The notes under the pieces were generated by a model. It made no database searches, was not told where the DNA came from, and worked only from the letters and a program-made list of their open reading frames with translations. A stretch of 64,000 bases of DNA from Sternotherus odoratus (Eukaryota > Chordata > Testudines > Kinosternidae), in the NCBI GenBank assembly GCA_032164245.1, contig JAVMKO010000006.1, positions 39,892,319 to 39,956,318 on the forward strand, read 5' to 3'. Positions 31,926 through 42,130 of the stretch are shown piece by piece. A program made the position numbers and the translations under genes. The stretch's first letter is position 1. The number at the start of each line of letters is the position of its first letter.

Positions 31926-32059
31926 TCATTAAATTAGCTCTATAAGGGACTCAGCAACTGGAAGAACTTTCCTTCTGGAAGATTTTAGAAGACCGAGGGA
32001 TCCATTTCAGAGATCTGATTCTGTTGATCCCAGAGAGTGATTTTCTTTTTGAATTGGAA

Positions 32060-32176
32060 GGGGTCTCATGACAACTTTTGCAAGCATCGACATAGCGAGC
32101 ATTGCACTGTGGGTACCTATCCCACAGTTCCCGGAGTCCCCAGCAGGCAGCATTTCGAGTGCTGCACTGTGGGTAG
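32060..32176. repeat. MITE fragment cut by the gypsy LTR
   Basis: CAAGCATCGACATAGCGAGC and GCACTGTGGGTACCTATCCC match, in reverse orientation, the inner part of the 3916-4628 element. The fragment stops exactly at the LTR edge at 32177. Confidence 0.6.
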
Positions 32177-32583
32177 TGTGGCAAGGTGGCCCCCCGGGCC
32201 CCCCGGATTCAGGTTCTCAAGCAGCTCTCTCTGGCTAAGTTTGGCTCCTCGCCGGCTAGGGAGGGCGAACTCCCTCCTGGGAAGGGACTCCTTCCTGCTT
32301 CTCTGCCTGCTGGCAGCCTTTCTGTGTCTGACTCTCGCTCTCCCTCACTCTCTTCTGCTGTCACAAAACTCACTCTTCCAACTCCTCCTGCCTCCAAACG
32401 CATTCCTCAACTCCCACACCCCCTTTCTGGGGAGGAGTCTCTTTAAAGGGCTCTGGCAGCCTCCTGTCTCAGCTGGCCCTGCTTCTGACTGCGGCAGCCT
32501 TGCTCAGCTGGACCTAATTTAACCTGCAGTTACCCCTCTCACCACACCCTTCTTTGGCAGTCTCTAGCCCTGGGTTTACCACA
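32177..32583 (-). repeat. 3' LTR of the gypsy element
   Basis: About 407 bp, beginning TGTGGTAAACCC and ending CTTGCCACA on the - strand, so TG...CA ends with short inverted repeats. A purine-rich tract (GCGGGGGGGAGGAG) precedes it at about 32586-32600. Confidence 0.8.
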
Positions 32584-32600
32584 CATCTCCTCCCCCCCGC

Positions 32601-33974
32601 TCAACACCATGGGGTTGGGCTACTTGGTACCCTTGACAGGCCGTCCGCATTTCCGTGCAGGAGGCCGGATCTATGTTGCACATGGAAGTGGAAGGGCTGT
32701 AGCGAGAGGAACCATCTAGTGACCCTTGCGTTTTTGTCCTTATTTTGGTGCATCCACTTCAGCGGAGCATGGTCCGTGACCAGGGTAAACAGTCTTCCGA
32801 GCAGGTAGTAGCGGAGGCTTTCTACAGCCCACTTTACCGCCAGGCACTCCTTCTCTACTATGGCGTATTTCTGTTCCCTGGGCAGGAGCTTCCGACTGAG
32901 ATATAGGATCGGGTGGTCTTCGCCATCTATCATCTGGGACAGCACCGCTCCTAGCCCTACTTCAGAGGCATCCGTCTGTAATAAAAACTCCTTCTCCCAA
33001 TTCGGGGCTATTAGCACGGGGTCGGTGCAGAGAGCCGTCCGCAGATCCCTAAACGCCTCTTCTGCTGAATTCGACCATTTCACGATGTCCGGGCCACGGG
33101 CTCTCGTCAGGTCAGTTAGTGGGCATGCCCGGGCGGCGAAATGGGGAATAAACCGTCGATAATACCCGACCAACCCCAGGAACGCCCTGACCTGCCTCTT
33201 CCGGACTGGTCGTGGCCACTTCTGGATCGCCTCTAGCTTGTTGAGCTGGGGTCTTACCAGGCCTCTCCCCACTACATACCGGAGGTATTTGGCTTCTGCT
33301 AGTCCAATTGAGCACTTGGCGGGATTTGCAGTCAAGCCGGCCTTCCTCAGGGTGTCTAGCACTGCCTCCACCTTCCCCAAGTGTCTCTCCTAGTCGGGGA
33401 TATGGATAATCACATAGTCTAAATAAGCGGCTGCGTACTTACGATGCGGCCGCAGCAGTTTGTCCATAAGCCTCTGGAAGGTGGCGGGGGCCCCGTGTAA
33501 TCCAAAGGGGAGGACCGTGTACTGGAACAAACCCTCTGGAGTGGCAAAGGCCGTCTTCTCCTTATCCGCCGGGGCCAGGGGGATCTGCCAGTAGCTTTTG
33601 GTCAGGTCCAGGGTGGAAAGGAACCGCGCTGTTCCTAGTCGGTCAATCAGCTCGTCTACTCGGGGTAACGGATACGCATCGAACTGGGAAACATCGTTTA
33701 GCCTCCAGAAGTTGTTGCAGAATCGCACACTGCCATCTGGCTTGGGTACCAAGACCACAGGACTGGACCACTGGCTATGGGACTCCTCTATGACCCCTAA
33801 TCTTAACATTTTCCGGACTTCTGCCCCAATCCCTTCCCTCTTTGCCTCAGGGATCCGGTATGGCTTGACATATACCTTTACCCCAGGCTCCGTGTGGATG
33901 TGGTGGCATACTTCCCTGGTTTGGCCTGGTGTCTCTGAGAACACGTCCGGGTGGCGTTCGAGCATGCTGATCAC
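32601..33974 (-). pseudogene. Gypsy reverse transcriptase and RNaseH, interrupted
   Basis: RT landmarks are VKPYRIPEAKREGI, SPVVLVPKPDGSVRFC, STLDLTKSYWQIPLAP, FATPEGLFQYTVLPFGL and AAYLDYVIIH. The usual YxDD is YLDY here: the second catalytic Asp is replaced by Tyr. A TAG at 33390-33392 splits the frame. RNaseH follows with FLLQTDASEVGLGAVLSQ, EKECLAVKWAVESLRYY and VTDHAPLKW. Both lesions argue against activity. Confidence 0.92.
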
Positions 33975-34020
33975 TTCTTCTCTTTGGTTTGGAGTCAGCT
34001 CGGGGGATATCCCTACCTGG

Positions 34021-35249
34021 CTAGGCTGGTTCCCTTCCCGGGGTTGCTCCGAGCGCGACTACTTGGGCCTCTCTATCCTTCCAAGGCTTCAGTAGGTTCA
34101 TGTGATAGATCTGCTCCGGCTTCCGGCGTCCAGGCTGTCTAACCTTATAGTCTACATTCCCCACGGCTTCGATCACCTCATAAGGCCCTTGCCATTGGGC
34201 TAACAGTTTACTTTCAGCCGTGGGTACCAGCACCATTACCCGGTCCCCCACCTGGAACTTCCGGCTCAACGCCCGGCGATCGTAGTACGTCCGCTGGGCC
34301 TCTTGGGCCTTCCTCATGTGCTCTCGCACAATGGGGGTGACCTGAGCTATCCTCTCTCTCATCCGTAACACATGTTCAATGACATTTCTCCACGGATTCG
34401 GTTGTTCTTCCCAACCCTCTTTGGCTATATCGAGAATGCCCCAAGGGTGGCGCCCATATAACAACTTGAATGGGGAGAATCGCGTTGAGGCCTGTGGCAC
34501 CTCCCTCACGGCAAACAGTAGGTAGGGGAGCAGGGTGTCCCAATCCTTCCCGTCCCGGCTCACTACCTTCCGTATCATGCTCTTCAATGTCCTATTGAAG
34601 CGTTCGACCAGACAGTCAGTCTGAGGATGGTAAACCGACGTCCTTAGGGCCCGCACTTGGAGCATGCTGCATAAGTCCTTCATTAGTTTAGACACAAAGG
34701 GGGTCCCTTGATCGGTCAGGATCTCCTTGGGTATCTCGTGAAAAAATCTGCACCAACTCCCGGGCTATGGTCTTAGACATCGTGTTCCGTAGGGGCACGG
34801 CCTCCGGGTATTGGGTGGCGTAGTCTAGCACGACCAGTATGTGCTGGTGGCCCCGGGCAGATTTCTCTAGTGGGCCTACCAGCTCCATAGCGATCCTCTC
34901 AAACGGGACTTCAATGATGGGTAGAGGTACCAACGGGGCCCGTAAGTGCGGCCGGGGGGCATGCAATTGGCAGTCCGGGCAGGAGGCACAATACCGCCGG
35001 ACAGCCGCGTAAACTCCTGGCCAAAAAAAATATTTTCAGGACCCAATCGAGGGTTTTATCTACCCCTAGGTGGCCCCCGAAGAGGTGGCTATGGGCTAGG
35101 TCCATCACGCCCCTCTGGTGCTTCTGCGGTACCAAGCGTTGCTCTACGGTCTGGTCCGATACCCGGGCTACTCTGTATAACAGGTCCCCCTTTATTATAT
35201 AATACGGCCCTCGGCCCTTAACCTTCCCTTCTACCGGGACTCCATTCAC
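34021..35249 (-). pseudogene. Gypsy integrase, frameshifted
   Basis: The zinc-binding start HSHLFGGHLGVDKT leads to a CysX2Cys segment after a frame change at an A-run near 35030. The core has FERIAMELVGPL (Glu where the first catalytic Asp is usual), ILVVLDYATQYPEAVPL, then a frame change in a T-run near 34741, TDQGTPF and the Glu in LVERFNRTLKSMI. The C-terminal part has GDRVMVLVPTAESKLLAQWQ and GPYEVIEAVGNVDYKVR. It lies upstream of RT. Confidence 0.9.
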
Positions 35250-35389
35250 CTCAACTACCTCCTTCTGGATATTGTGGTAGGCTGGATCATTGGCTTGATC
35301 CTGCCCAAAAACTTTCCATTGATGGGCCAGGGGGCCCCAACTCCGGGGAATCTACCCCCGGCTCCCTCTCGGGGTCAGCCTGAGGGGCA

Positions 35390-36980
35390 CTAGGTCCGGC
35401 GTCTGGCTCCCCCACAGCTCGCTGAGCCCTCTTCCCCCTGGGGCTTACTCGTTCTCCTACCAGCACAACCCTCCGGTACTGGGTCAAAACCTTTGTCCCC
35501 AACTCCTTCGCTGCCCTTCTCTCCCTCCGAGACTTCTTGGGTCCCCCCCGCCCCCGGCATGGAAAATAGCTCTTGGTCAAATTCTCGGAAGGCCGGAGGC
35601 CTGCACTCCCTCGGTGCCATCTCCTGGCTCTTGGCGCTAACCCCTTCTGCCTCCCCGCCGGGGAGCAGGCTATCGAACCCCGGGAAGTCTCGGCCAATAA
35701 GTACTGGGTAGGGGAGCTTCGGGACTACCCCCACCATTACCTTGGATTCCCCGGATGTCTATGCTTACGGGGATGGTGGGGTAATAGTTAACATCCCCAT
35801 GCACACAGGATACTCCTGAGCGTTTGGCCCGGGCGAGTTGCTCCCGCCCGACCAGCTTCCCCGAGACCAGCGTGACCGCACTCCCGGAGTCTACTAACGC
35901 GGTGGTGCTAATGCCGTTCATCTTAACGGGCCGGGTGTATCTATGGGGAGCCACCACGACCCCCACTTGCCTTATTAGGTCACATGGACCTTCTATCCCC
36001 CCCAGGTCGCACTGCATAGGTTCTGCCTGGTTTGGGCACTGGGCAGCTATGTGCCCTACTTCCCCACAGGCGTAACAGCATATACCTGCTCGGGAAAACG
36101 CCCTGGTTTTCGGGCTGTTAGGCCTTACCCCCCGAGTCTCATTCCCCCAGTCACCAAGCTTCTCCATGCTTCCAGGCTGATCCCCAGCCTCTTTTCCTCC
36201 CTCCATATATCGGTTTGGAGTCATGGTAACCCGGGGTTTTGGCCCTAGGCCCTGCCTCCTACTCGGGCGCAGTCCTTCTTTGGTAGTCCGAGGTAGCTCC
36301 TGGGAGGCTAGGTGTCTCTCCACGAGGGCTACTAGTTCGTCATAGGAGGAGGGATCGTTCTTACGGACCCAACCCCTTATGTCAGGCGGCAACCCCCGCA
36401 TATACCTGTCCTGGACTAGGATTTCCACCACTTTCTCGGGGCCGTGGGTCTCAGGCTGCAACCACTTCTGGGCGAGGTGGATCAAGTCAAATAGCTGGGT
36501 CCTGGGTGCCTTGTCGGCCTTGTACCACCACTCGTGGAACTGCTGGGCCCTCAGGGCTGGCGTCACTCCCGCCCTTGCCAGGATTTCAGTCTTTAGCTGG
36601 GGATAATCCGTAGCGGCCTCGGTTGCCAAATCAAAGTAGGCCTTCTGAGCCTCTCCACACAGGAAAGGGGCCAGTATGCTTGCCCACTGCTCCCGGGGCC
36701 AGGCCTCTCGCAGGGCTGTCCTCTCGAACGCGAGAAGGTAGGCCTCGGTATCGTCGTCTGCCGTCATTTTCTGTAAGTAATTGCTTGCCCGCAGCGGCCG
36801 GGCATTGGGGCCCCCACGGGCCATGGTGCCCAGGACTTTCACCTGTTTTACTAACTCCTGCAGTGTGGCTCGGTCTTAGGCTGCCTGGGACATCAGCAAT
36901 TGGTTAGTCTCTTGCTGCACCCGAACAGCCTCCTGTTGGGCCGCCGTGGCCTGGACCAGTGCTTTCACCACCTCCTCCAT
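35390..36980 (-). pseudogene. Gypsy Gag (SCAN-like) and protease, interrupted
   Basis: The start codon is at 36978-36980; codon 35 is a TAA (36876-36878). Downstream the frame is open to about 35670. It holds a SCAN-like capsid region ([20 protein letters not shown], then [19 protein letters not shown]), a CCHC knuckle [14 protein letters not shown] and a protease with the [12 protein letters not shown] active-site motif. Protease continues in another frame ([13 protein letters not shown] near 35700), followed by an acidic linker. The SCAN domain of vertebrate zinc-finger proteins is known to derive from Gmr1-like Gag. Confidence 0.88.
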
Positions 36981-36989
36981 TTTTTTGTA

Positions 36990-37105
36990 TTTTTTTTTTT
37001 GAAAGCTTATGCTTCTAAACTTTATAGTTAGTCTTTAAGGTGCCACAGGACTCTTTGTTACCTCTGCTATTCCAGACTAACATGGCTACCTCTCTGATTC
37101 TTGTA
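36990..37105. repeat. Interspersed repeat end, common reptile type
   Basis: GAAAGCTTATGCTTCTAAAC, TTAGTCTTTAAGGTGCCACA and CCAGACTAACATGGCTACC match a theme seen again, reversed, at 38785-38880 and 56565-56640. Family not named with confidence. Confidence 0.6.
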
Positions 37106-37879
37106 ATGAGTAGAGAAACCCCCAGTCTTTGGACAACCACATAAAACTCAAAACTGCCAGAAAAACAAGCCCTCCAAAATGAAGTACACCCAAAACCAGA
37201 AGCTTATTTACTCCCTAAATTTCTTATACATACCCTCCACTGTAACTACATTTTACCATAGTTTTTGTTACAAAATAGCAAAAATCTCACTCTTGGGATT
37301 TCAAACACAAATTGTTTGACAATTGAAGGAGAGGATATCTACCACGGACTTCAGTGAGGCTCTCTGCAAAGTATCATAGATGGTAATGTTCAGCACTGCA
37401 ACAGGTAGAGTCATCTTATTCTTCACTACAAGGGGGAAGAGTACAACAAGCACAAATAATTGATGCTTCCTGGTTACACGGAGACAATGTCTCCGGCTGT
37501 TACGAGTCACTTGCTTTTAGTGGTAGAAATGGGCCAGATTTCATACAAGGATGTTACATTACAGAATACTCTCTGAAGTACTAGCTGCCGTCCAGACGGG
37601 ATCAATTCCCATTTATTCTTTCCTGTAGTCTCAAGAGTTTCACTCCATGGGTTTCATCAAAGAACCTCTGCAGAAGGATTGTTCTTTATACTACCTATTG
37701 CTGTAACGTCACATCAACAGCCCGATATCCACACTATATAATATATATACACACAGTATAATTGTGATTTAAAACTGCAACAAGTAGCATTTATGTCAAG
37801 AACAGGAACTACACAAAAAATGAAGAGGCTAATTAAATGGAAATTAAAAGGAACAATCACAAGGGAAATGCCTGCAAGC
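37106..37879. other. Intergenic, nothing clear
   Basis: AT-rich with a short TA run at about 37738-37750. No gene or element edge. Confidence 0.5.
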
Positions 37880-38784
37880 TGTGTGGAAACTATTTAAAAC
37901 CACCACTATAGAGGCTCAAACTAAGTGTGTATCCCAAATAAAACAATAAGACCAAAAATAATGCTACCATGGCTAAACAGAGTAAAAGAGACAGAGGCAA
38001 GAAGACATCTTTTAAAAATTGGAAATCAAATCCTACTGAGAAAAATAGAAAGGAGCAGACACTTGACTTGCCAGAGTTTAAAAGTATAATTAGGAAGGCC
38101 AAAAAAATAAGCTGAAAAGCAACTAATAAATGACACAAAAACTAATGGCAAACTTTTTTTTAAGTATTTCAGAAGCAGAAACCCTGCCAAACAATCAGTG
38201 GGGCCACTGGACTACAGAGGTGCTAAAGACAAGACGCCCAATGCATCAGTCCTAACTGCAGAGGATGTGAGAGATGTTTACGCCTAAGCCATTCTGCGGT
38301 GTCAACAGAAGAGATTTTGGAACAAACTGATAAATTAAACAGTAGTAAGTCACCAGACCAGATGATATTCACCCAAGAATTCTGAAGGAACTCTCATACG
38401 AAACTTCAGAACTAACAACTGTGATATGTAACCTATCGCTTAAATCCGTCTCTGTACCAGATAACCAGAGGATAGCTAATGTGATGCTGATTTATTTAAA
38501 AGGGCTCCAGAGGCAATTCTGGCAATTACAAGTTGGCAAGTCTAATTTCAGTACCAGGCAAATTGGTTCAAACTACAGTAAAGAAGAACATTATAAATAA
38601 AAGGGGAAAGAGTCAACATGTCTTTTGTAAAGGGAAATCATGCTTCACCAATCTCTTAGAATTCTTTGAGGGGATCAACAAATGTGGAAAAAGATGATAC
38701 AGTATACTTGGAAATTCAGAAAACCTTCGACAAGGTCTCTCACTAAAGACCTTAAGCAAAGTATCAGGGGTATTCACAAAAACA

Positions 38785-38880
38785 ACAAGGAGTCCGGTGG
38801 CACCTGAAAGACTAACAGCTTTATTTGGGCATAATCTTGCATGGGTAAAAAAACACTTCTTCAGATGCAAAGTAGGCTGT
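38785..38880 (-). repeat. Reptile interspersed repeat fragment nested in CR1
   Basis: GGAGTCCGGTGGCACCTGAA, AGACTAACAGCTTTATTTGG and CACTTCTTCAGATGCAAAG, in reverse orientation to the 36990-37105 fragment. Confidence 0.65.
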
Positions 38881-39833
38881 CATGGGATAAGAGGGAAGGT
38901 CTTCTCATGGATCAGTAAATGGTTAAAAGATAGAAAACAAAGGAAAGAAATAAATGGTTACTTTTCTCCTCCATGAAAACTTAACTGTGGGGTCCCCAAG
39001 GATCTGTACCAGGACCAGTTCCGCTCAACAGATTCATAAATGATCTGGAAAAAGTAAACAGTGAGGTGGCACAGTTTGAAGACAATACAAAATCACTCAA
39101 GATAGTTAAGTCCAGAGCTGAGTGTGAAGAGTTAAAGGATCTCACAAAACAAGGTTACTGAACAACAAAATGGGAGATGAAATTCAATGTTGATAAATGT
39201 TATGTAATACACATTGACAGACAATCTGAACTATACATAAAAATGAGGGGTTCTAAATTAGCTATTCCCACTCAAGAAAGATCTGTGAAAATATTTGCTC
39301 AATGTGCAGGGGCAGTCAAAAAAATAATAATTAACAATGTTAGGAACCACTAGGACAAGAAGGCAGAAAATATCATAATGTCACTCTATAAATCCACAGT
39401 ACACCCATACCTTGAATAGTACCTGCTGTTCTGGTCACCCCATCTCAAAAAAAGATACATTAGAATTACAAAAAAGTACAGAGAAGGGTAACAAAAATTA
39501 TGAGTGCTATGGAACAGCTTCCAAATGATGAGAGATTAAAAAGACTAGTATTGTTCAGTTTAGAAAAGAGATGATTAAGGGGAATATGATAGAGGTCTCA
39601 ACGATCACAAATGGTGTGAGAAAAGGGAATAAGGAAGTGTTATTGATCTTTTCACATGACATAAGGACCAAAGATCCCCAATGAAATTAGTAGGCAGTAA
39701 CTTTAAAAGAAACATAAGGAAGTACTTCTTTACACAAATGCATAATCAACCCTATGGAACTCATTGCCAGTGAATATTGTGACAGCAAAAAGCATAACTG
39801 AGTTATAAAAAGAATTTGATAAGTTCATGGAGG

Positions 39834-40305
39834 TGTGGCAGGGTGCTGGCCAGGAGTGCCTGAGCCAGCCCTGCGGGCCCTTTAAGAGGGAGCAGAAGCC
39901 TGCAAACCTCCCCTTGCAGAGAAGGCTAATTAGCCACCTGGGCTGCAGGGCAATTAGCCTGGAGGGGTTGCACCTGGCGGCAGCCTCAGGGGGATAAAAG
40001 GCTGCCAGGAAGGAAGCCCAGGGTGGTGGTGGTGGAATGGTAGTCTGGAGTGAGAGACGGAGCTGTAAGCTGTAGAACTGTAAACTGTAGAGCTGTGTTT
40101 AGAGCTGAACTGTATAGAGTTGATAGAGCTGTAAGCTGTAGCTGAACTATATAGAGTTGATAGAGCTGCAAGCTGAAGGACTGAACTGTATAAAGCTGTA
40201 TATATTGGTGGTGGGGCCTGCACTGTGGAATAAAGAGCACTGTTTGGAGCAAAAGAAGGGTTTCCTGCCTGTTCTTGAGGAGGGGTGAGAGAGCGGTCTG
40301 TCACA
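39834..40305 (+). mobile_element. Solo LTR inside CR1, with 4-bp target duplication
   Basis: The LTR begins TGTGGCAGGGTGCTGG and ends GGTCTGTCACA. It is flanked by GAGG (39830-39833 and 40306-40309); joining the flanks gives the uninterrupted CR1 phrase. It has a TATA-like GGATAAAAGGC at about 39991, an AATAAA at about 40229 and an internal array of GAGCTGTAAGCTGTAGA-like units (about 40070-40200). No partner LTR or coding region is nearby. Confidence 0.85.
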
Positions 40306-40520
40306 GAGGATAGGTCCATCAATGGCTATTAGCCAAGATGTTCAGGGGCACAACCCCATGCTATGGGTGGCACTGACCCTCTCACTGCCAGAAACTAGGA
40401 CTGGAGAGGGGAAAGATCATGTGATACATTTCCCTGTTCTGTTTATTCCCTTTGAAGCATCTGGCACTAGCTGCTGTCAGAAGACAGGATACTGGGCAGA
40501 CAGACCATTGGTCTATGTTC

Positions 40521-42130
40521 TTATTAATAACTCCCTTGTATATTGTCTCTCTCTAAACTATTGCTCCCTCTTCTGTTTACTGGCAATATTTTATGCTCTG
40601 TAAGAATTTCTCCAAATATATGTATTAAGTAAGAATGCATGAATAATGCCAAACTCCGTAACTGTCTTGCTCCCCTCTCACAAATATCTCCATATCTTCT
40701 TCAACGATACCCCTTATGTTTCGGACAACTTCTCCACACATATTTGCTGAGTTACTTTACATTCTTCATCCAATTCCTTTCTATAAACTCGTTACTGACA
40801 TCTCACCTGTACAATAAAGTTTGTGCAGGGGAGAGGGAGGATAAGATACAAATGTACCTAGACTTTCAAGAGGGTACTTGCCTCACTGAATCTACTGCTC
40901 ATCCTTATCCTCCTTAATCCCTTCCCCTTTATGTATCAATAACCCATATCTTCTGTTGTGCTGAATTCAGACCATGTGATCTTTGAGGTAGGGAGCACAG
41001 CTTTGGGTTAATTAATGCAAAGAAGTGTTCACCCCACACACCACTGAAGGGGCTAAGGTGGCTTGGAAAAGGCTAATTAATCTAGTAGGCTGCAGCTGGG
41101 TGGATATTTAGGCTTGACAGATGTGAAGAGCAAATCTCCCCCCTCTCTAACCTGGGGTGACAGAGGGGGTCTCTCCTATGGTCCCTTAACTATAAACTGC
41201 TCCCCCAGCCTAAGTTAAGTCTTTACACCCCCAAAACCCACACTCTACCAGTTGGGAAATTGGGGTATAGCTGCCACCATCTGGGTGAATCCCCAAGACC
41301 CTGGAGGGGGGCACCCAGACTCCCCCAAACTCCCTTTCTCTCTCCTGAGAGCCCAGGACACTCAGATGCTGCTTTCCTTCCCCCTCACCCCTCCCTTTTG
41401 TTATCAAGAGAGATGATAAACCAGACTGAGCACCAGCCACTTCTCCCTGCTCCTAGGAGAGAGGCTCAGATACCCAGGCTCACTAACCATGAGCTGCCCA
41501 ATCCAATTTTAGGATTCCTTTATGAGAATGACCAAACACTTTTTATAACTAAAAAGGTTTAATAAAGAAAAGAGAACAAAGCATACACTTACAAGACCAC
41601 TTTACAGATATAGGGCTCTCTCACCCCTCCCTTTAGATTTCTCCCCCTGAGAGGGAAGTGACACCCTAGACCAGGCACAAGCTTATTGAAAATCAGTACA
41701 GTAAAACCTCCATTTAACGGACTAATTCGGGCGAGGGGGTGTCCGTTAAATCAAAAAGTCCGCCAGCTGCCTGGACCCGGGCGGCAGCCGGGAGCCGGCA
41801 GCCAGCCCGCCAGAAATGGATCAGGAATGCATCAGACTTGATCAGAAATTTTGTCCGTTGCATCCGAAGTCCGTTAAATCGAGGGTTTACTGTATGCTAC
41901 TTACAATTCAGTTACTTACGAATATAGGAAGGAAGTAGAAGTGGTTCTTCCCATAGCTAGAGAGCGAAGATAAAATGGGTCTGGACCCAAGCTGGGACGG
42001 AAGGAAACTAAAACTAACCCTCCCTCCTTGTGGCACGGGAGCTCTTACGTCACCCCCTCTCAGGTAAAGTTAACCCCATACAGGCAAAGCAACACTTCAC
42101 ACTTATGACAACAGACAAGCACTAATTGAA
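40521..42130. repeat. Mixed unclassified repeats with a Tigger MITE
   Basis: The 40980-41650 part looks like retroviral or LTR-type non-coding sequence (a TTTAATAAAGAAAAGAGAAC phrase at about 41560) but I cannot set ends. The Tigger MITE is listed separately. No gene is seen. Confidence 0.35.
41699..41892. mobile_element. Tigger-like (Tc1/mariner) MITE, TA target
   Basis: CAGTAAAACCTCCATTTAAC at the left pairs with the complement of AAATCGAGGGTTTACTG at the right. TA dinucleotides flank it at 41697-41698 and 41893-41894. No transposase. Confidence 0.85.

Larger units (their letters stand above)
32177..36980 (-). mobile_element. Ty3/gypsy retrotransposon, Gmr1-like, 5'-truncated
   Basis: On the - strand: gag, protease, integrase, reverse transcriptase, RNaseH, polypurine tract, 3' LTR. 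Integrase lies before reverse transcriptase, opposite to ordinary Ty3/gypsy and like Gmr1-type elements. The coding region is broken by a gag stop (36876-36878), frame changes near 35700, 35030, 34741 and 34025, and a stop at 33390-33392. The 5' LTR and primer-binding site are missing; the copy ends at the gag start codon. It is a dead copy. Confidence 0.93.
37880..40520 (+). mobile_element. CR1 LINE, degenerate, carrying two insertions
   Basis: CR1 ORF2 remnants run on the + strand (for example the GGVPKDLYQDQFRS-like palm region near 38985 and the DDIHPRILKELS-like phrase near 38360). The 3' end has the CR1 phrase GATAGGTCCATCAATGGCTA and a GACAGGATACTGGGC motif. A reversed repeat fragment (38785-38880) and a solo LTR (39834-40305) interrupt it. 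Confidence 0.85.

Noticed and set aside
32037..32522. 161-codon open frame across the gypsy LTR
   Set aside because: It spans a MITE fragment and the LTR on the opposite strand to the element's genes and shows no domain.
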